This document shows positions 30,150-39,105 of a stretch of DNA of 64,000 bases, one piece after another (positions within the stretch are counted from its first letter, which is position 1; the number at the start of each line of letters is the position of its first letter). The notes under the pieces were generated by a model. It saw only the letters and a program-made list of their open reading frames with translations. It had not been told where the DNA came from and ran no database searches. Made by a program: the position numbers and the translations under genes. The stretch covers positions 111,462-175,461 of the forward strand of contig QOQB01000003.1 in assembly GCA_003331305.1 (NCBI GenBank). Direction: 5' to 3'. The DNA is from Flavobacteriales bacterium. GTDB lineage: Bacteria > Bacteroidota > Bacteroidia > Flavobacteriales > Flavobacteriaceae.

Positions 30150-32101
30150 CCCCTTTGGAGTTGTTTTAAAAGCTTTTTCTTTTCTGTTAATTCATCTAAA
30201 CGTTCTTGCTGTTTTGCAATGTCATTTCTGACCTTGATGACAATTGGGTTTTTTTCTTGATTTTTTCCAAAAAACTGCAAGTTGGTTTCTAACTGTATAA
30301 TTTCCTGCTTGATTTCATCAATCCTGCGTTTGAGTGAATGCAATTCTTTTTGAATGTTTTCGTCATTGCCACGCATGCCGTCCAACTTATTTTGATAACT
30401 TTTTTGAGTAATTTCTGCTTTAGATAGTCCTGCTGATTTATACGCTTTTTCAGTAAGTCGGCTAAACTCGTGCTCAATTTTGATTTTATTTTTGGGGACT
30501 CGTCCAATGCTATTCCAGTTACTTAAAACGGTATCTATTTCTAGGATTTCGTCATTGGTCTCCAATGCCTTTTTAAGTGCGTTAAGCAGCTCTGTCTTTA
30601 GAGCTAGATTCTCTTGTTCTTTTTTGCTCGCTTTATTTCGAGTAGAATCAAGCATTTCAAAATATTCGTTACAAGCAATTCTAAATGTTTTCCACAATTC
30701 CCCGTCATCATTTCTACTTACGGGAAATGTTGTTTTCCATTCCTTCTGGAGGGCAATAATTTTTGGTGTAGTTTCTTTATAGTTTGTTTCTGTTTTTAAT
30801 GCTTCAACCTGTTCAATAAGTGCTTTTCGCTTGCTTACGTTTTCAGCAAATACGCGCTTTAATTGCTTGTAATATTGACTTCTTTTTTTGCGAAATACTT
30901 TTGTTGTTTTTTTAAATTCATCCCAAATATCATCCCGCTTTTTTGCTGGGACTTTTCCCACAGACAAGAACGACTCACGAAGCCCTTCATAGGTTTTCGT
31001 GAATTGGTTAATATTCGTTTTGGTTGAAATTTCTGTAGCCAATAACTCAAGTATTTGAGTAATGATAGCCTGTTTTTTTGTCAGATTTTCCTCAAATATT
31101 TCTTCTTGATTTTTGAGGAAATACCTCCTTTTATCATGAATAATTTTGGTTGCCGCACTAAAGCGTTCCCAAACTTCCTCACTGTGATCTTTAGCTACGG
31201 GTCCAAGCTCATCTTTCCATTTTTTGTGAAGTGTTTGTAAGTGTCGAAAGGCTTTAGAAATGTCTTCCATTCCCGCCAGTACCTCTGCCTGCTCACAGAT
31301 TTTGAGTTTTTCCTCTAGATTGAACTTAAAATCTAATTCTCTTAGCTCTCTGTTTAGATGTAAAAAATCATAAAAATGACCTACGTGGTGGTGGTATGTT
31401 TTCCAAATATTGTTAGCCTCTGCTCTGGGAACTTGACCAGACTCTTTCCAGCGATTTTGCAAATCTTTAAACTGGTTATACGTCGTATTGATATTTTGTT
31501 CTACATTGATAAGTCCTTTAAGCTCCTCGATCAACTCTAATCTATAGGACAAGTTTTTCTGCTGCTTTTCTTCTACACTGCGGTAATAGGTGCCACGGTC
31601 GGATTTATAGCGTCTAAAAAGTTCATTAAACTCTTTCTTTATGGGTGGGTTGAAGTAAAATGCGTCTGGATTTCCACCTTCGGCAATAAAAATCTCCTTT
31701 TGTTTTCTAGTATCCTCAGCTAATTTTTGATTAAAAACTTTTACCAACGGCTCGATGGTTGATTTCAAATGTTGAACAGATTCGGTTTTCAGTTTTTCCG
31801 CAAAAAAATCTAGTAATTCTTTAGCTTCCATTGCTTCAAACTTTCGCAGCACGTTTGATTCTTGCAATTCCTTTCCAGCATCATTAACGGCTATTTCAAC
31901 TGTAGTAGTTTTTTCACTATCACCTAATTCCATTGAGTTTTGCTCAGTTGAGGCAATAGTTTTTTCGTCCAAATGCGAAGTATCCTCATTGGATTCAGAA
32001 GTAGCTATTTCATTTTCTGGCGCCTGTTTAGAAGTTTGTCTACTTACGTCTTCATCGTTCGCTTCAGGCGAATCGTTGTCGGTATGTTCCAACATAGTCA
32101 T
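30146..32101 (-). CDS. DUF349 repeat protein
   Basis: About 651 residues, predominantly charged and helical. The first ~110 residues are acidic and probably disordered. Five DUF349 modules follow, recognisable by W-K-x(3-4)-G-x-V-P type starts: RWKESGQVPRAE, KWKDELGPVAKD, ESFLSVGKVPAKK, EWKTTFPVSRND and NWNSIGRVPKNK. A coiled-coil tail follows (INEIKQEIIQLE-like). No signal peptide or membrane segment. Function of DUF349 is not established to my knowledge. The start codon lies in a perfect 16-base palindrome, hinting at autoregulation. Confidence 0.85.
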   Translation of the reverse strand: MTMLEHTDNDSPEANDEDVSRQTSKQAPENEIATSESNEDTSHLDEKTIASTEQNSMELGDSEKTTTVEIAVNDAGKELQESNVLRKFEAMEAKELLDFFAEKLKTESVQHLKSTIEPLVKVFNQKLAEDTRKQKEIFIAEGGNPDAFYFNPPIKKEFNELFRRYKSDRGTYYRSVEEKQQKNLSYRLELIEELKGLINVEQNINTTYNQFKDLQNRWKESGQVPRAEANNIWKTYHHHVGHFYDFLHLNRELRELDFKFNLEEKLKICEQAEVLAGMEDISKAFRHLQTLHKKWKDELGPVAKDHSEEVWERFSAATKIIHDKRRYFLKNQEEIFEENLTKKQAIITQILELLATEISTKTNINQFTKTYEGLRESFLSVGKVPAKKRDDIWDEFKKTTKVFRKKRSQYYKQLKRVFAENVSKRKALIEQVEALKTETNYKETTPKIIALQKEWKTTFPVSRNDDGELWKTFRIACNEYFEMLDSTRNKASKKEQENLALKTELLNALKKALETNDEILEIDTVLSNWNSIGRVPKNKIKIEHEFSRLTEKAYKSAGLSKAEITQKSYQNKLDGMRGNDENIQKELHSLKRRIDEIKQEIIQLETNLQFFGKNQEKNPIVIKVRNDIAKQQERLDELTEKKKLLKQLQRG

Positions 32102-32115
32102 GATTTTAAAATCAT
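32100..32115. promoter_or_regulatory. Perfect 16-base palindrome at the DUF349 start codon
   Basis: ATGATTTTAAAATCAT reads the same on both strands and includes two of the three start-codon bases of the leftward DUF349 gene. Operator-like position; could also be AT-rich chance. Confidence 0.35.
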
Positions 32116-32152
32116 CTCGAATATACAATTTATAGCAAAGGAGTCAAAAAAA

Positions 32153-32899
32153 TTAATTATTCCATAATTTCCAAGAAGCCTCTGCTTGCCCTTTAAGCAT
32201 TGCTAGACCATTAGAAACGGTGGCCCCATATGCTGCGCCTTCCTTCATAAAAGCGGTTTCAATTGGGTTGTATATTAAATCAAAAAGCACATGGCTTGAA
32301 GTTAGTAAAGAGTAATCTAAATTTGGTTTTTCTTCGACTTTAGGGAATGTGCCTAACGGGGTACAGTTTACAATAAGTTTGTGTGTGTTCATGCAATCGG
32401 CAGTAACCTGGTCATAACGTATAGCGGTTTCAGTTGCTTTTCTTGAAACATACTGGGTGCGTATACCTAATTTTTGCAGGGAATACAAAATGGCTTTGGA
32501 GGCACCCCCAGTTCCTAAAATTAATGCATCGGAGATTTCCTTATGTAGTAATGGTGAGATGCTATTTGTAAACCCAATGTGGTCTGTGTTATACCCTTTA
32601 GTTGTTCCGTCTGCTTCAAAAACAATAGTATTCACAGCGCCAATTGCCTTAGAAACTTCGTCCAAATCGTCAAGTAGAGGCATAACCTCTTGCTTGTATG
32701 GAATAGTAACATTAATTCCTTTTAATCCTGGTGTTTTAATCGTTTCATTGAAGTTGTTGAGATTTAATAAATCAAAATTTTCGTAGGTGCAATGCAGTAA
32801 TTTTTCACGTTCAAATTTGTCTGAAAAATAGGCTCTTGAAAAAGAGTAGTCTATATCTCGACCTAAAAGTCCAAAACGCTGTTTATTTTTTCCGCTCAT
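32153..32899 (-). CDS. aroE: Shikimate dehydrogenase
   Basis: NADP-dependent reduction of dehydroshikimate in aromatic amino-acid synthesis. 248 residues, a little short but complete. The shikimate site SFSRAYFS, the catalytic Lys in GINVTIPYKQEV, the Asn/Asp pair in AVNTIVF and GYNTDHIGF, and the dinucleotide loop LGTGGASKAILY are intact. The ATG at 32899 gives the family N-terminus and overlaps the DUF368 gene by 17 bases. Confidence 0.95.
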   Translation of the reverse strand: MSGKNKQRFGLLGRDIDYSFSRAYFSDKFEREKLLHCTYENFDLLNLNNFNETIKTPGLKGINVTIPYKQEVMPLLDDLDEVSKAIGAVNTIVFEADGTTKGYNTDHIGFTNSISPLLHKEISDALILGTGGASKAILYSLQKLGIRTQYVSRKATETAIRYDQVTADCMNTHKLIVNCTPLGTFPKVEEKPNLDYSLLTSSHVLFDLIYNPIETAFMKEGAAYGATVSNGLAMLKGQAEASWKLWNN

Positions 32900-33809
32900 A
32901 ATAATCCAAAACAAATACGATTACCAATCCAATCAACCCCCAAATTATTGTCCAAAAAATGGATTCCATTGACATAGACGACTCCAAAGGCGTCACTCGA
33001 TTTGTTGGCCAAAGTATGAATAATGAACCAAACACAAACCCAATGAGAATTGCTTGGAGTTCATCTTTTGCCTTTTGTTGTATTCGATGTATAAGTGCTG
33101 ACAAACCACTTATACCCACTAATGATCCAACCAAAAACACTCCAAAGATAAGCGCATATTCTGCATCTTGCGGAGCCAATTCCGTATTCAAAAATGGAGA
33201 GATAATCCATCTACCAAAGCTATTTACAGCATCAACCAGTAAGAAGGTGTAATTCCCCATGAGTATAAGTAAAAACGAGCCAGAAAGCCCTGGTAATGTC
33301 ATGCCAACAATGCTGACAACACCGCACAAAAACACATAAATCAAAGATGGATTTTGCTCAGATGGCGATAAAACGCTCAATCCAAGACCCACAACAAGTC
33401 CAGCCAGCGCAAACACAACGGAGTTGGTATGCCATTTGCTAAAGTCTCTAAACAACAATATAGCAGAGGCTAATACCAATCCGAAAAAGATTGCCCAAAC
33501 GCGCATTGGATAAATAGTCAAGGCTACATCTAAAAAGAGTGAAAGGGTGAAATAGCTAAGAATGATCCCGAGTAAAAGGGCCATTAAGAACGCGCCGTTA
33601 ATGTAGCGCCAAAATGTGCGGAAACGACCTCGCAATAGTAAGTATACAGCCTTAAAGTTTAATCGCTGAAAAGAAAAAATGAGCTCTTCATAGAAACCAG
33701 TAACGACCGCAACAATACCACCCGAAACCCCCGGAATTTTGTTGGCAACTCCCATAGCAATACCCTTAAGGATAAGTAACCCATAATCTGAAAAAGAGCG
33801 ACTATGCAT
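32883..33809 (-). CDS. DUF368 membrane protein (PopT-type putative undecaprenyl-phosphate translocase), copy A
   Basis: 308 residues with about eight or nine hydrophobic segments. The diagnostic N-terminal block is GVANKIPGVSGGIVAVVTGF, with a second inverted-repeat block at MTLPGLSGSFLLILMGNY. DUF368 members of the PopT group are known to return undecaprenyl phosphate across the inner membrane. It forms a tandem with a divergent paralogue upstream (eight-base overlap) and overlaps aroE downstream. Recycling of the lipid carrier would serve peptidoglycan and the glycosyltransferase cluster; that link is inference. Confidence 0.85.
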   Translation of the reverse strand: MHSRSFSDYGLLILKGIAMGVANKIPGVSGGIVAVVTGFYEELIFSFQRLNFKAVYLLLRGRFRTFWRYINGAFLMALLLGIILSYFTLSLFLDVALTIYPMRVWAIFFGLVLASAILLFRDFSKWHTNSVVFALAGLVVGLGLSVLSPSEQNPSLIYVFLCGVVSIVGMTLPGLSGSFLLILMGNYTFLLVDAVNSFGRWIISPFLNTELAPQDAEYALIFGVFLVGSLVGISGLSALIHRIQQKAKDELQAILIGFVFGSLFILWPTNRVTPLESSMSMESIFWTIIWGLIGLVIVFVLDYYERKK

Positions 33810-34746
33810 CTGATTTATTTTTGCTTAAACGTTCCAATAAAAACAGTAATATTAGCCCAAGGAAAAATGCAGTTATCGCAGGCACTAATTGCGCATCCGC
33901 ATTAAATGCATCTGGAAAAACAGAAACGGAGTTAAGCGGCACTCGTTCTCCACTACTATTGGTATAATATTGTGTTACTTCTTTCCATGGCCAAACCTTA
34001 TATAAAGACCCCAATAAAAAGCCTGTCATGGTTGCCAATACCATGTTTTTATGGTTGGAAAATAGCCAGCGTAAAACTTTTGCAAAAACTTTTAGTCCAA
34101 CTAAACCTCCACTTGCCATAACGGCAAATACGATAAATCCATCAAAGACAAATGATTTCATTTGAGCTACCGTGTCAAGGGCTGTACCATAAGCTCCTAG
34201 TAAAATGAGAATAAAAGCACCCGAAATACCTGGAAGTATCATGGCTATGACGACGAGCATTCCACAAAAAAACAGGTAAATTAAACTTTCAGATCCTTGA
34301 CTTGGGGAAACTAAGCCAATACCAAAAGCAACACACGCACCTACTAATAACATGAGTATTGAAACAGCACTCCAGTTGTCAATGGCGTTTTTCAGCACAT
34401 AAGCACTGCCCAAAATGAGTCCGAAAAAAAACGCCCAAAGTGGAATGGGGTAGTGCTCCATAAGCCACGAAATACCGCCAGTAACAAGCAAAATACTTGT
34501 GCCAATCCCAAGTGTTAGTGCCAGTAAGAAACTGCCGTATAATTTATCCCATGCCTCCTTGCGTCTTGAAGTAAAAAGGCTTAGTATTAGCGAGATAGAA
34601 ACAGCGTCAATAGCATTTATTAGCCGCTCGTATATATGAGTAATTAAAGCAATAGTGCCACCCGAAACACCTGGAACCACGTCAGCAGCACCCATTAAAA
34701 TTCCTTTTATGTATGTTACAAGGTGTTGTGTATAGGCAGTTTTCAT
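33802..34746 (-). CDS. DUF368 membrane protein (PopT-type putative undecaprenyl-phosphate translocase), copy B
   Basis: 314 residues with the same layout as copy A. N-terminal block GAADVVPGVSGGTIALIT, central block MILPGISGAFILILLGAY, and a final membrane segment followed by a short basic tail. Compared with A it has a longer loop before the last helix (GEVTQYY-like region, 260-285). First gene of DUF368B-DUF368A-aroE. A near-consensus TCGATTTG lies two bases before the start codon. Confidence 0.85.
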   Translation of the reverse strand: MKTAYTQHLVTYIKGILMGAADVVPGVSGGTIALITHIYERLINAIDAVSISLILSLFTSRRKEAWDKLYGSFLLALTLGIGTSILLVTGGISWLMEHYPIPLWAFFFGLILGSAYVLKNAIDNWSAVSILMLLVGACVAFGIGLVSPSQGSESLIYLFFCGMLVVIAMILPGISGAFILILLGAYGTALDTVAQMKSFVFDGFIVFAVMASGGLVGLKVFAKVLRWLFSNHKNMVLATMTGFLLGSLYKVWPWKEVTQYYTNSSGERVPLNSVSVFPDAFNADAQLVPAITAFFLGLILLFLLERLSKNKSDA

Positions 34747-34801
34747 TGCAAATCGACTTCGTAGTATTAGATTGTAAAACTACACAATAGCCACGAACAT
34801 C

Positions 34802-36187
34802 CTATGACTGAGATAGGGTATCTTTTACTAAATGAGCAGTTTTTGAAGTTGGAAAGGTTTCGTAGAAAACATCAAGATCTTTTGGATTTATTGAATATGC
34901 ATTTTTCAAAAAGAATGAGGCTTCACTTGCTTTGGCTTGCATCATGTAAAACCCTGCTAGCATATAGTGCAATTGGCTGTTTTCAGGGTGAAATTCTATT
35001 CCCTGGCGCAAGGATTTAATCCCCATGTCATATTCTTGCATTTGCAATAATACTTGCGCCCAATCTAGCCAGGTTTGCACTTCGTAATTACCCAAATTTA
35101 CCAAGCGTTCGTAAGCTAAGTTCGCTTCTTCTAAAAAACCCAGCGCCTTGTTCGCTTGTGCATAAAATCGCCAATACCGCACCTGTGTATTGTCAATTTT
35201 AACTGCCTTTTTTACGTAGTGCAATACCTTAGCATAGGCTTCTTTACGCATATAAAATCCACAAAGCGACAGCCAACCTTTATCTAACAACGGATCTTCA
35301 TGAATAGCTTTTTTGATAAACTTGACACCTAAAACTTCATTGCCTAATTTGAGATGACACTCCCCAATACGCAGTAGCGCAAATGCTGTTGGATCGTCAA
35401 TGGTGAGGGTGATTTCAAAGTGGTTAATGGCCTCGTTATATCTACCTAAGTGTTCCAATGCTTTACCTAACTCAAGGTATGCACCAATAAAGCTGTCATC
35501 ACAAATGATGGCAAAGTCAAAAGCCGTTATGGCCTGTTCATACATTTTCTTCGCCAAATATTGTCGCCCCAACTGGTGCCATGCAACTTCGTTGTATGGG
35601 TCTTTATTCAAAAACTCATTCATGTAGGTAATTGCCCCATCTGTGTCTTTCAGGGACTCAAAGCAGTAAATGATGTTGTAAAGCGCATGGTTGTCGGTAA
35701 CTTCTGCTTCCAGGCATTTGATGAAATATTCTTTTGCCATAAAATATTCATCAATGTGCAAATACTCCATGGCTAAAAGGGAATGGAATTCGTACTTAAA
35801 ACTACTATACGACAAACCTTTTTTTAGACTTTCAATAGCTTCTTGGTGTTGGTTTGTTTTTGATTGTATTACGGCAAGGTGTTGATAGGCATATTCATTG
35901 AAAGGTTCTAGAGTTAATAAATTATCTAACAATAGTCTTGCTTCTTCGTAAGAATTGGTAAGAATGTAATATTCTACCAGTAAAAGTGTAAGTTCCGTGG
36001 ACTCTGGGTGTTGACCTAAGCCAACTTCAATGGCTTTTTTTGCCATACTCAAATTTGCAATGTCAATGTAGTACTGACCAATCTCTTCAAATTCGGTAGC
36101 ATCAAAAAACTGAAGTTCATTTGTTTTGAGCATCAGTTCAAATCGTGAAACGGGTAGGTCAGAAAAATCACCAAATTGAAAATCCAT
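34802..36187 (-). CDS. Tetratricopeptide-repeat protein
   Basis: 461 residues made almost wholly of TPR units (about a dozen), for example ALYNIIYCFESLKDTDGAI, VAWHQLGRQYLAKKMYEQAI and GAYLELGKALEHLGRYNEAI. No signal peptide and no membrane helix. The acidic N-terminus (MDFQFGDFSDLPVSRFE) is distinctive. A protein-protein scaffold by family; partner unknown. It stands alone, leftward, with 54 bases to the DUF368 operon and 78 to the aminotransferase. Confidence 0.85.
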   Translation of the reverse strand: MDFQFGDFSDLPVSRFELMLKTNELQFFDATEFEEIGQYYIDIANLSMAKKAIEVGLGQHPESTELTLLLVEYYILTNSYEEARLLLDNLLTLEPFNEYAYQHLAVIQSKTNQHQEAIESLKKGLSYSSFKYEFHSLLAMEYLHIDEYFMAKEYFIKCLEAEVTDNHALYNIIYCFESLKDTDGAITYMNEFLNKDPYNEVAWHQLGRQYLAKKMYEQAITAFDFAIICDDSFIGAYLELGKALEHLGRYNEAINHFEITLTIDDPTAFALLRIGECHLKLGNEVLGVKFIKKAIHEDPLLDKGWLSLCGFYMRKEAYAKVLHYVKKAVKIDNTQVRYWRFYAQANKALGFLEEANLAYERLVNLGNYEVQTWLDWAQVLLQMQEYDMGIKSLRQGIEFHPENSQLHYMLAGFYMMQAKASEASFFLKNAYSINPKDLDVFYETFPTSKTAHLVKDTLSQS

Positions 36188-36265
36188 GTATAGATCTTTT
36201 ATATAAATCTACAGTTTAGATTTATTTGGAGTGTTAGATAAAACCTACAATTTTCAACAAAGTAA

Positions 36266-37456
36266 TCAACAGTCTAAACTATCAAGAACTTGTAGGATTT
36301 TAGAGCAAGCATATCTTACTTGCTTTTTGCTAATCGTTAATGGAGGAGAAATACGAACTGCTTTAGGTTCAAACAATAAAAAAAACAGCAATATTCCATT
36401 AGTAAGTGATTGTTTAACAAGCTGTTGCGCAACTTCAGAGGATTCCATAATCAATGCTAGCATTAAGCCTTTTCCTCGAATTTCTTTGATTTTTTTATGG
36501 ATAAGCAGTTTGCGAAAGAGTTGTTCTTTTACTTGGGTTTCTGCCATCAAATTACTGCTTAAAATAGTGGAAAGTGTTGCCCTACAAGCTGCTGCGATTA
36601 CTGGATTTCCACCAAAAGTAGTGATATGACCTAGCGAGGGAGCTGCTTTTAGTTGTGTCATATAATGTTGTGCCGCGACAAATGCACCTACTGGAAGTCC
36701 GCCGCCCAGCCCTTTTCCAGTAACCAATATATCAGGCACCATTTCATGATCCATAAAAGCAAATAATTTTCCCGTGCGACCCATTCCTGGCTGAATTTCA
36801 TCTAAAATGAGTAACGCACCAACTTCTAAACAGCGTTTTTTGATCTGTTTTAAGTACCCCCTTTTGGGTTGAATGAAGCCAGCGCCTCCTTGAATTGTTT
36901 CTAAAATTATTGCTGCGGTTTTGGTTGTAATCTGATTTATAGCATCAAAATCATTGAATTCAATAAATGATGTTCCTGGAATCAATGGGCGATACTTACT
37001 TTTTCTGTCTTCATAGCCCATAACACTCATGGCGCCCATCGTGTTACCGTGATAGGCTTTATTTGCGGCGATGATTTCTGCGCGGCCAGTTACTCGTTTT
37101 GCCAATTTAAGTGCTCCTTCTATGGCTTCTGTCCCTGAATTGGTTAGATAGGTGGTGTCTAAGGGCTGCGGCAAGTTGTCGGCAAGTAGTTTTGTTAATA
37201 GCACCGGTTCCTTCTGTACAAATTCTCCATAAACCATGACATGCAAATACTTTCTCAATTGCTTTTTAATAGCGCCTACCACTTTTGGATGCCTGTGTCC
37301 CAAACTACAGGCTGACACGCCAGCAACCAAGTCCAAATAGCTTTTGTTGTTTTGGTCGTACAAATAGCAGCCTTTAGCACGAACAATTTCTAACCTCATT
37401 GGGTAGGGGGTTGTTTGCGCTTGATATTTTTCAAACAATGACGCTAATTTTTCCAT
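36266..37456 (-). CDS. Class III PLP-dependent aminotransferase
   Basis: 396 residues of the acetylornithine/ornithine/GABA aminotransferase family. Cofactor residues: GTEAIEGALKLAKR (phosphate loop), LILDEIQPGMGRTG (Asp219) and the Schiff-base Lys248 in VTGKGLGGGLPVG; FGGNPV closes the active site. Substrate cannot be read from motifs. No arginine-synthesis genes lie nearby. It follows the OstA-like gene by five bases at the end of a leftward chain starting at the rRNA methyltransferase. Confidence 0.9.
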   Translation of the reverse strand: MEKLASLFEKYQAQTTPYPMRLEIVRAKGCYLYDQNNKSYLDLVAGVSACSLGHRHPKVVGAIKKQLRKYLHVMVYGEFVQKEPVLLTKLLADNLPQPLDTTYLTNSGTEAIEGALKLAKRVTGRAEIIAANKAYHGNTMGAMSVMGYEDRKSKYRPLIPGTSFIEFNDFDAINQITTKTAAIILETIQGGAGFIQPKRGYLKQIKKRCLEVGALLILDEIQPGMGRTGKLFAFMDHEMVPDILVTGKGLGGGLPVGAFVAAQHYMTQLKAAPSLGHITTFGGNPVIAAACRATLSTILSSNLMAETQVKEQLFRKLLIHKKIKEIRGKGLMLALIMESSEVAQQLVKQSLTNGILLFFLLFEPKAVRISPPLTISKKQVRYACSKILQVLDSLDC

Positions 37457-37461
37457 ACCAT

Positions 37462-39099
37462 TTATTGTTTTTTTTGATTTACCAACAACTTAGGTGCTAC
37501 TTGCATAGTAAATTGTTCTAAATCTATGCCATGGAAAAGGTCTTCTTTTGTGGATATACGCTCATTTTCTCGCCAAGAAAAACCTAACATTTGACGCGTA
37601 TTTTCAGGAAGTTCTTCTGGCGGATAAACTACACCATCAGGATTGGTAAAAAACGTTACTTTATCAATGGCGCTATCTACAAATGTTAGCCGTAAGGCGC
37701 TGCAAATAGCTTTGTCAATACCAACAAGGTCAAGGGTGTCATCGTCGTACAAGTAATAGACCATTTCTGTATTTTGAACCACATCAACTGTCTCTAAGCT
37801 TCGGCCATTAAATTTTCCTTTTAGCTGCAGCCCTTTTATTTGATTAAAATTGTTCAAGTCAAGAGTGTCTTGTTCGATAATAAATGCATTGTTGTAGATA
37901 AGTAAAGAATCTAAAACCTCCCTTTCCATATCAATAATCAAATGAATTTCATCTCCTGTCATCTGGCTTTCATCCGACCACAAAATAGGATTTCTATCTG
38001 CAATTTCTTGCGGAGTCAAAAACTGTAATTCTTTATCACTCATAGGTTGCCTGATAAGTCTTGCGCGCCCATTTTTTTGATTGAAATGAATGGAGTCAGA
38101 TTTACCGCTGAGGTCTTCTTTGAAAATTCGTACATCGTGAAACCCTCTAAGGATTCGTTTTTCAGGTGGACCAGTCGCGATGAGTGTATCAGCATGTATA
38201 AAGATCGAGTCTTGTTCTACTAAGTTAATCGCGACCGCCCTGTGGGTAACCATTGCAGAATCTTGAGCCTTGAAAACTTGCCCGTAATTTCCTGTTAAAA
38301 ATGTGTTGTTTATGGTGTCGGTTATGCGAATATTTTGTGTGGCGGCGGCATATTGCTTTTCATCGTCAAAATAGATGCTGTCGCCCATAATATTTCGATT
38401 ATCATAATCGACAGATGCTTCTTTTTTAAAGAAGCCTAATTTGCGTTCTGTGTCATAGAAGCCTTGCTTGCAACGTACTACATAATCTTCCCCAATAATA
38501 GTTGTTTTTCCATAGAAAAAAGCATGCTTGCTTTCGGTATAAAAATCCATTCGAGCAGAAGTTATGGTAAAGTCTGGATTTGTAATGACAACTTGATTTT
38601 CAAATTGATACTTTTTACTTTCAGAGATATAGGTTCCTCGCTTGCTTGTGATGGTTGTAAGGCTATCGTAAACGGTTCCACTAGTAGGATAATAGGCCTT
38701 GTCAGCAATACGATCAAAGTAAAGGGTGTCGGTTTCGAGCAGCATATCAATGTTGTCAAGAATCACATTTTCTTTCGCAACAGCAAGCTTACGATTTCCG
38801 TCATAATTCACCAATTTGCTTGTGAGAACTAAGCTATCTCCTTGTTGGACACGCACATTCCCAATGGCGTTAAACCTATTTTCAGCCTTGTAAAAAAAAG
38901 CTTTATCTGACCACACATCCATACCTTGATGCACCAAATGCACTTGTTCGGTTGCGCTACGAGTTAGTATATTGGCGCCTGGAAAATTATCCTGATCTAA
39001 CTGAAAAGATCCAGCTTTGCGTATTTCAATTTCTTGCTCTTGAGTACTCAATCCAAAAGACAAAAGCAACAGCAAACAAGAAGTGAATACAGGCTTCAT
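37462..39099 (-). CDS. OstA/LptA-like exported protein
   Basis: 545 residues with an N-terminal signal peptide (KPVFTSCLLLLLSFGLS). The body is beta-rich with repeating OstA-type motifs such as VHLVHQGMDVWSDKAFFYK, AIGNVRVQQGDSLVLTS and KGTYISESKKYQFENQVV-like RGTYISESKKY. This is the beta-jellyroll seen in LPS-transport proteins LptA and the N-terminus of LptD. Probably a periplasmic component of lipopolysaccharide delivery. The purA stop is only six bases upstream. Confidence 0.85.
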   Translation of the reverse strand: MKPVFTSCLLLLLSFGLSTQEQEIEIRKAGSFQLDQDNFPGANILTRSATEQVHLVHQGMDVWSDKAFFYKAENRFNAIGNVRVQQGDSLVLTSKLVNYDGNRKLAVAKENVILDNIDMLLETDTLYFDRIADKAYYPTSGTVYDSLTTITSKRGTYISESKKYQFENQVVITNPDFTITSARMDFYTESKHAFFYGKTTIIGEDYVVRCKQGFYDTERKLGFFKKEASVDYDNRNIMGDSIYFDDEKQYAAATQNIRITDTINNTFLTGNYGQVFKAQDSAMVTHRAVAINLVEQDSIFIHADTLIATGPPEKRILRGFHDVRIFKEDLSGKSDSIHFNQKNGRARLIRQPMSDKELQFLTPQEIADRNPILWSDESQMTGDEIHLIIDMEREVLDSLLIYNNAFIIEQDTLDLNNFNQIKGLQLKGKFNGRSLETVDVVQNTEMVYYLYDDDTLDLVGIDKAICSALRLTFVDSAIDKVTFFTNPDGVVYPPEELPENTRQMLGFSWRENERISTKEDLFHGIDLEQFTMQVAPKLLVNQKKQ

Positions 39100-39105
39100 T
39101 GGAGT

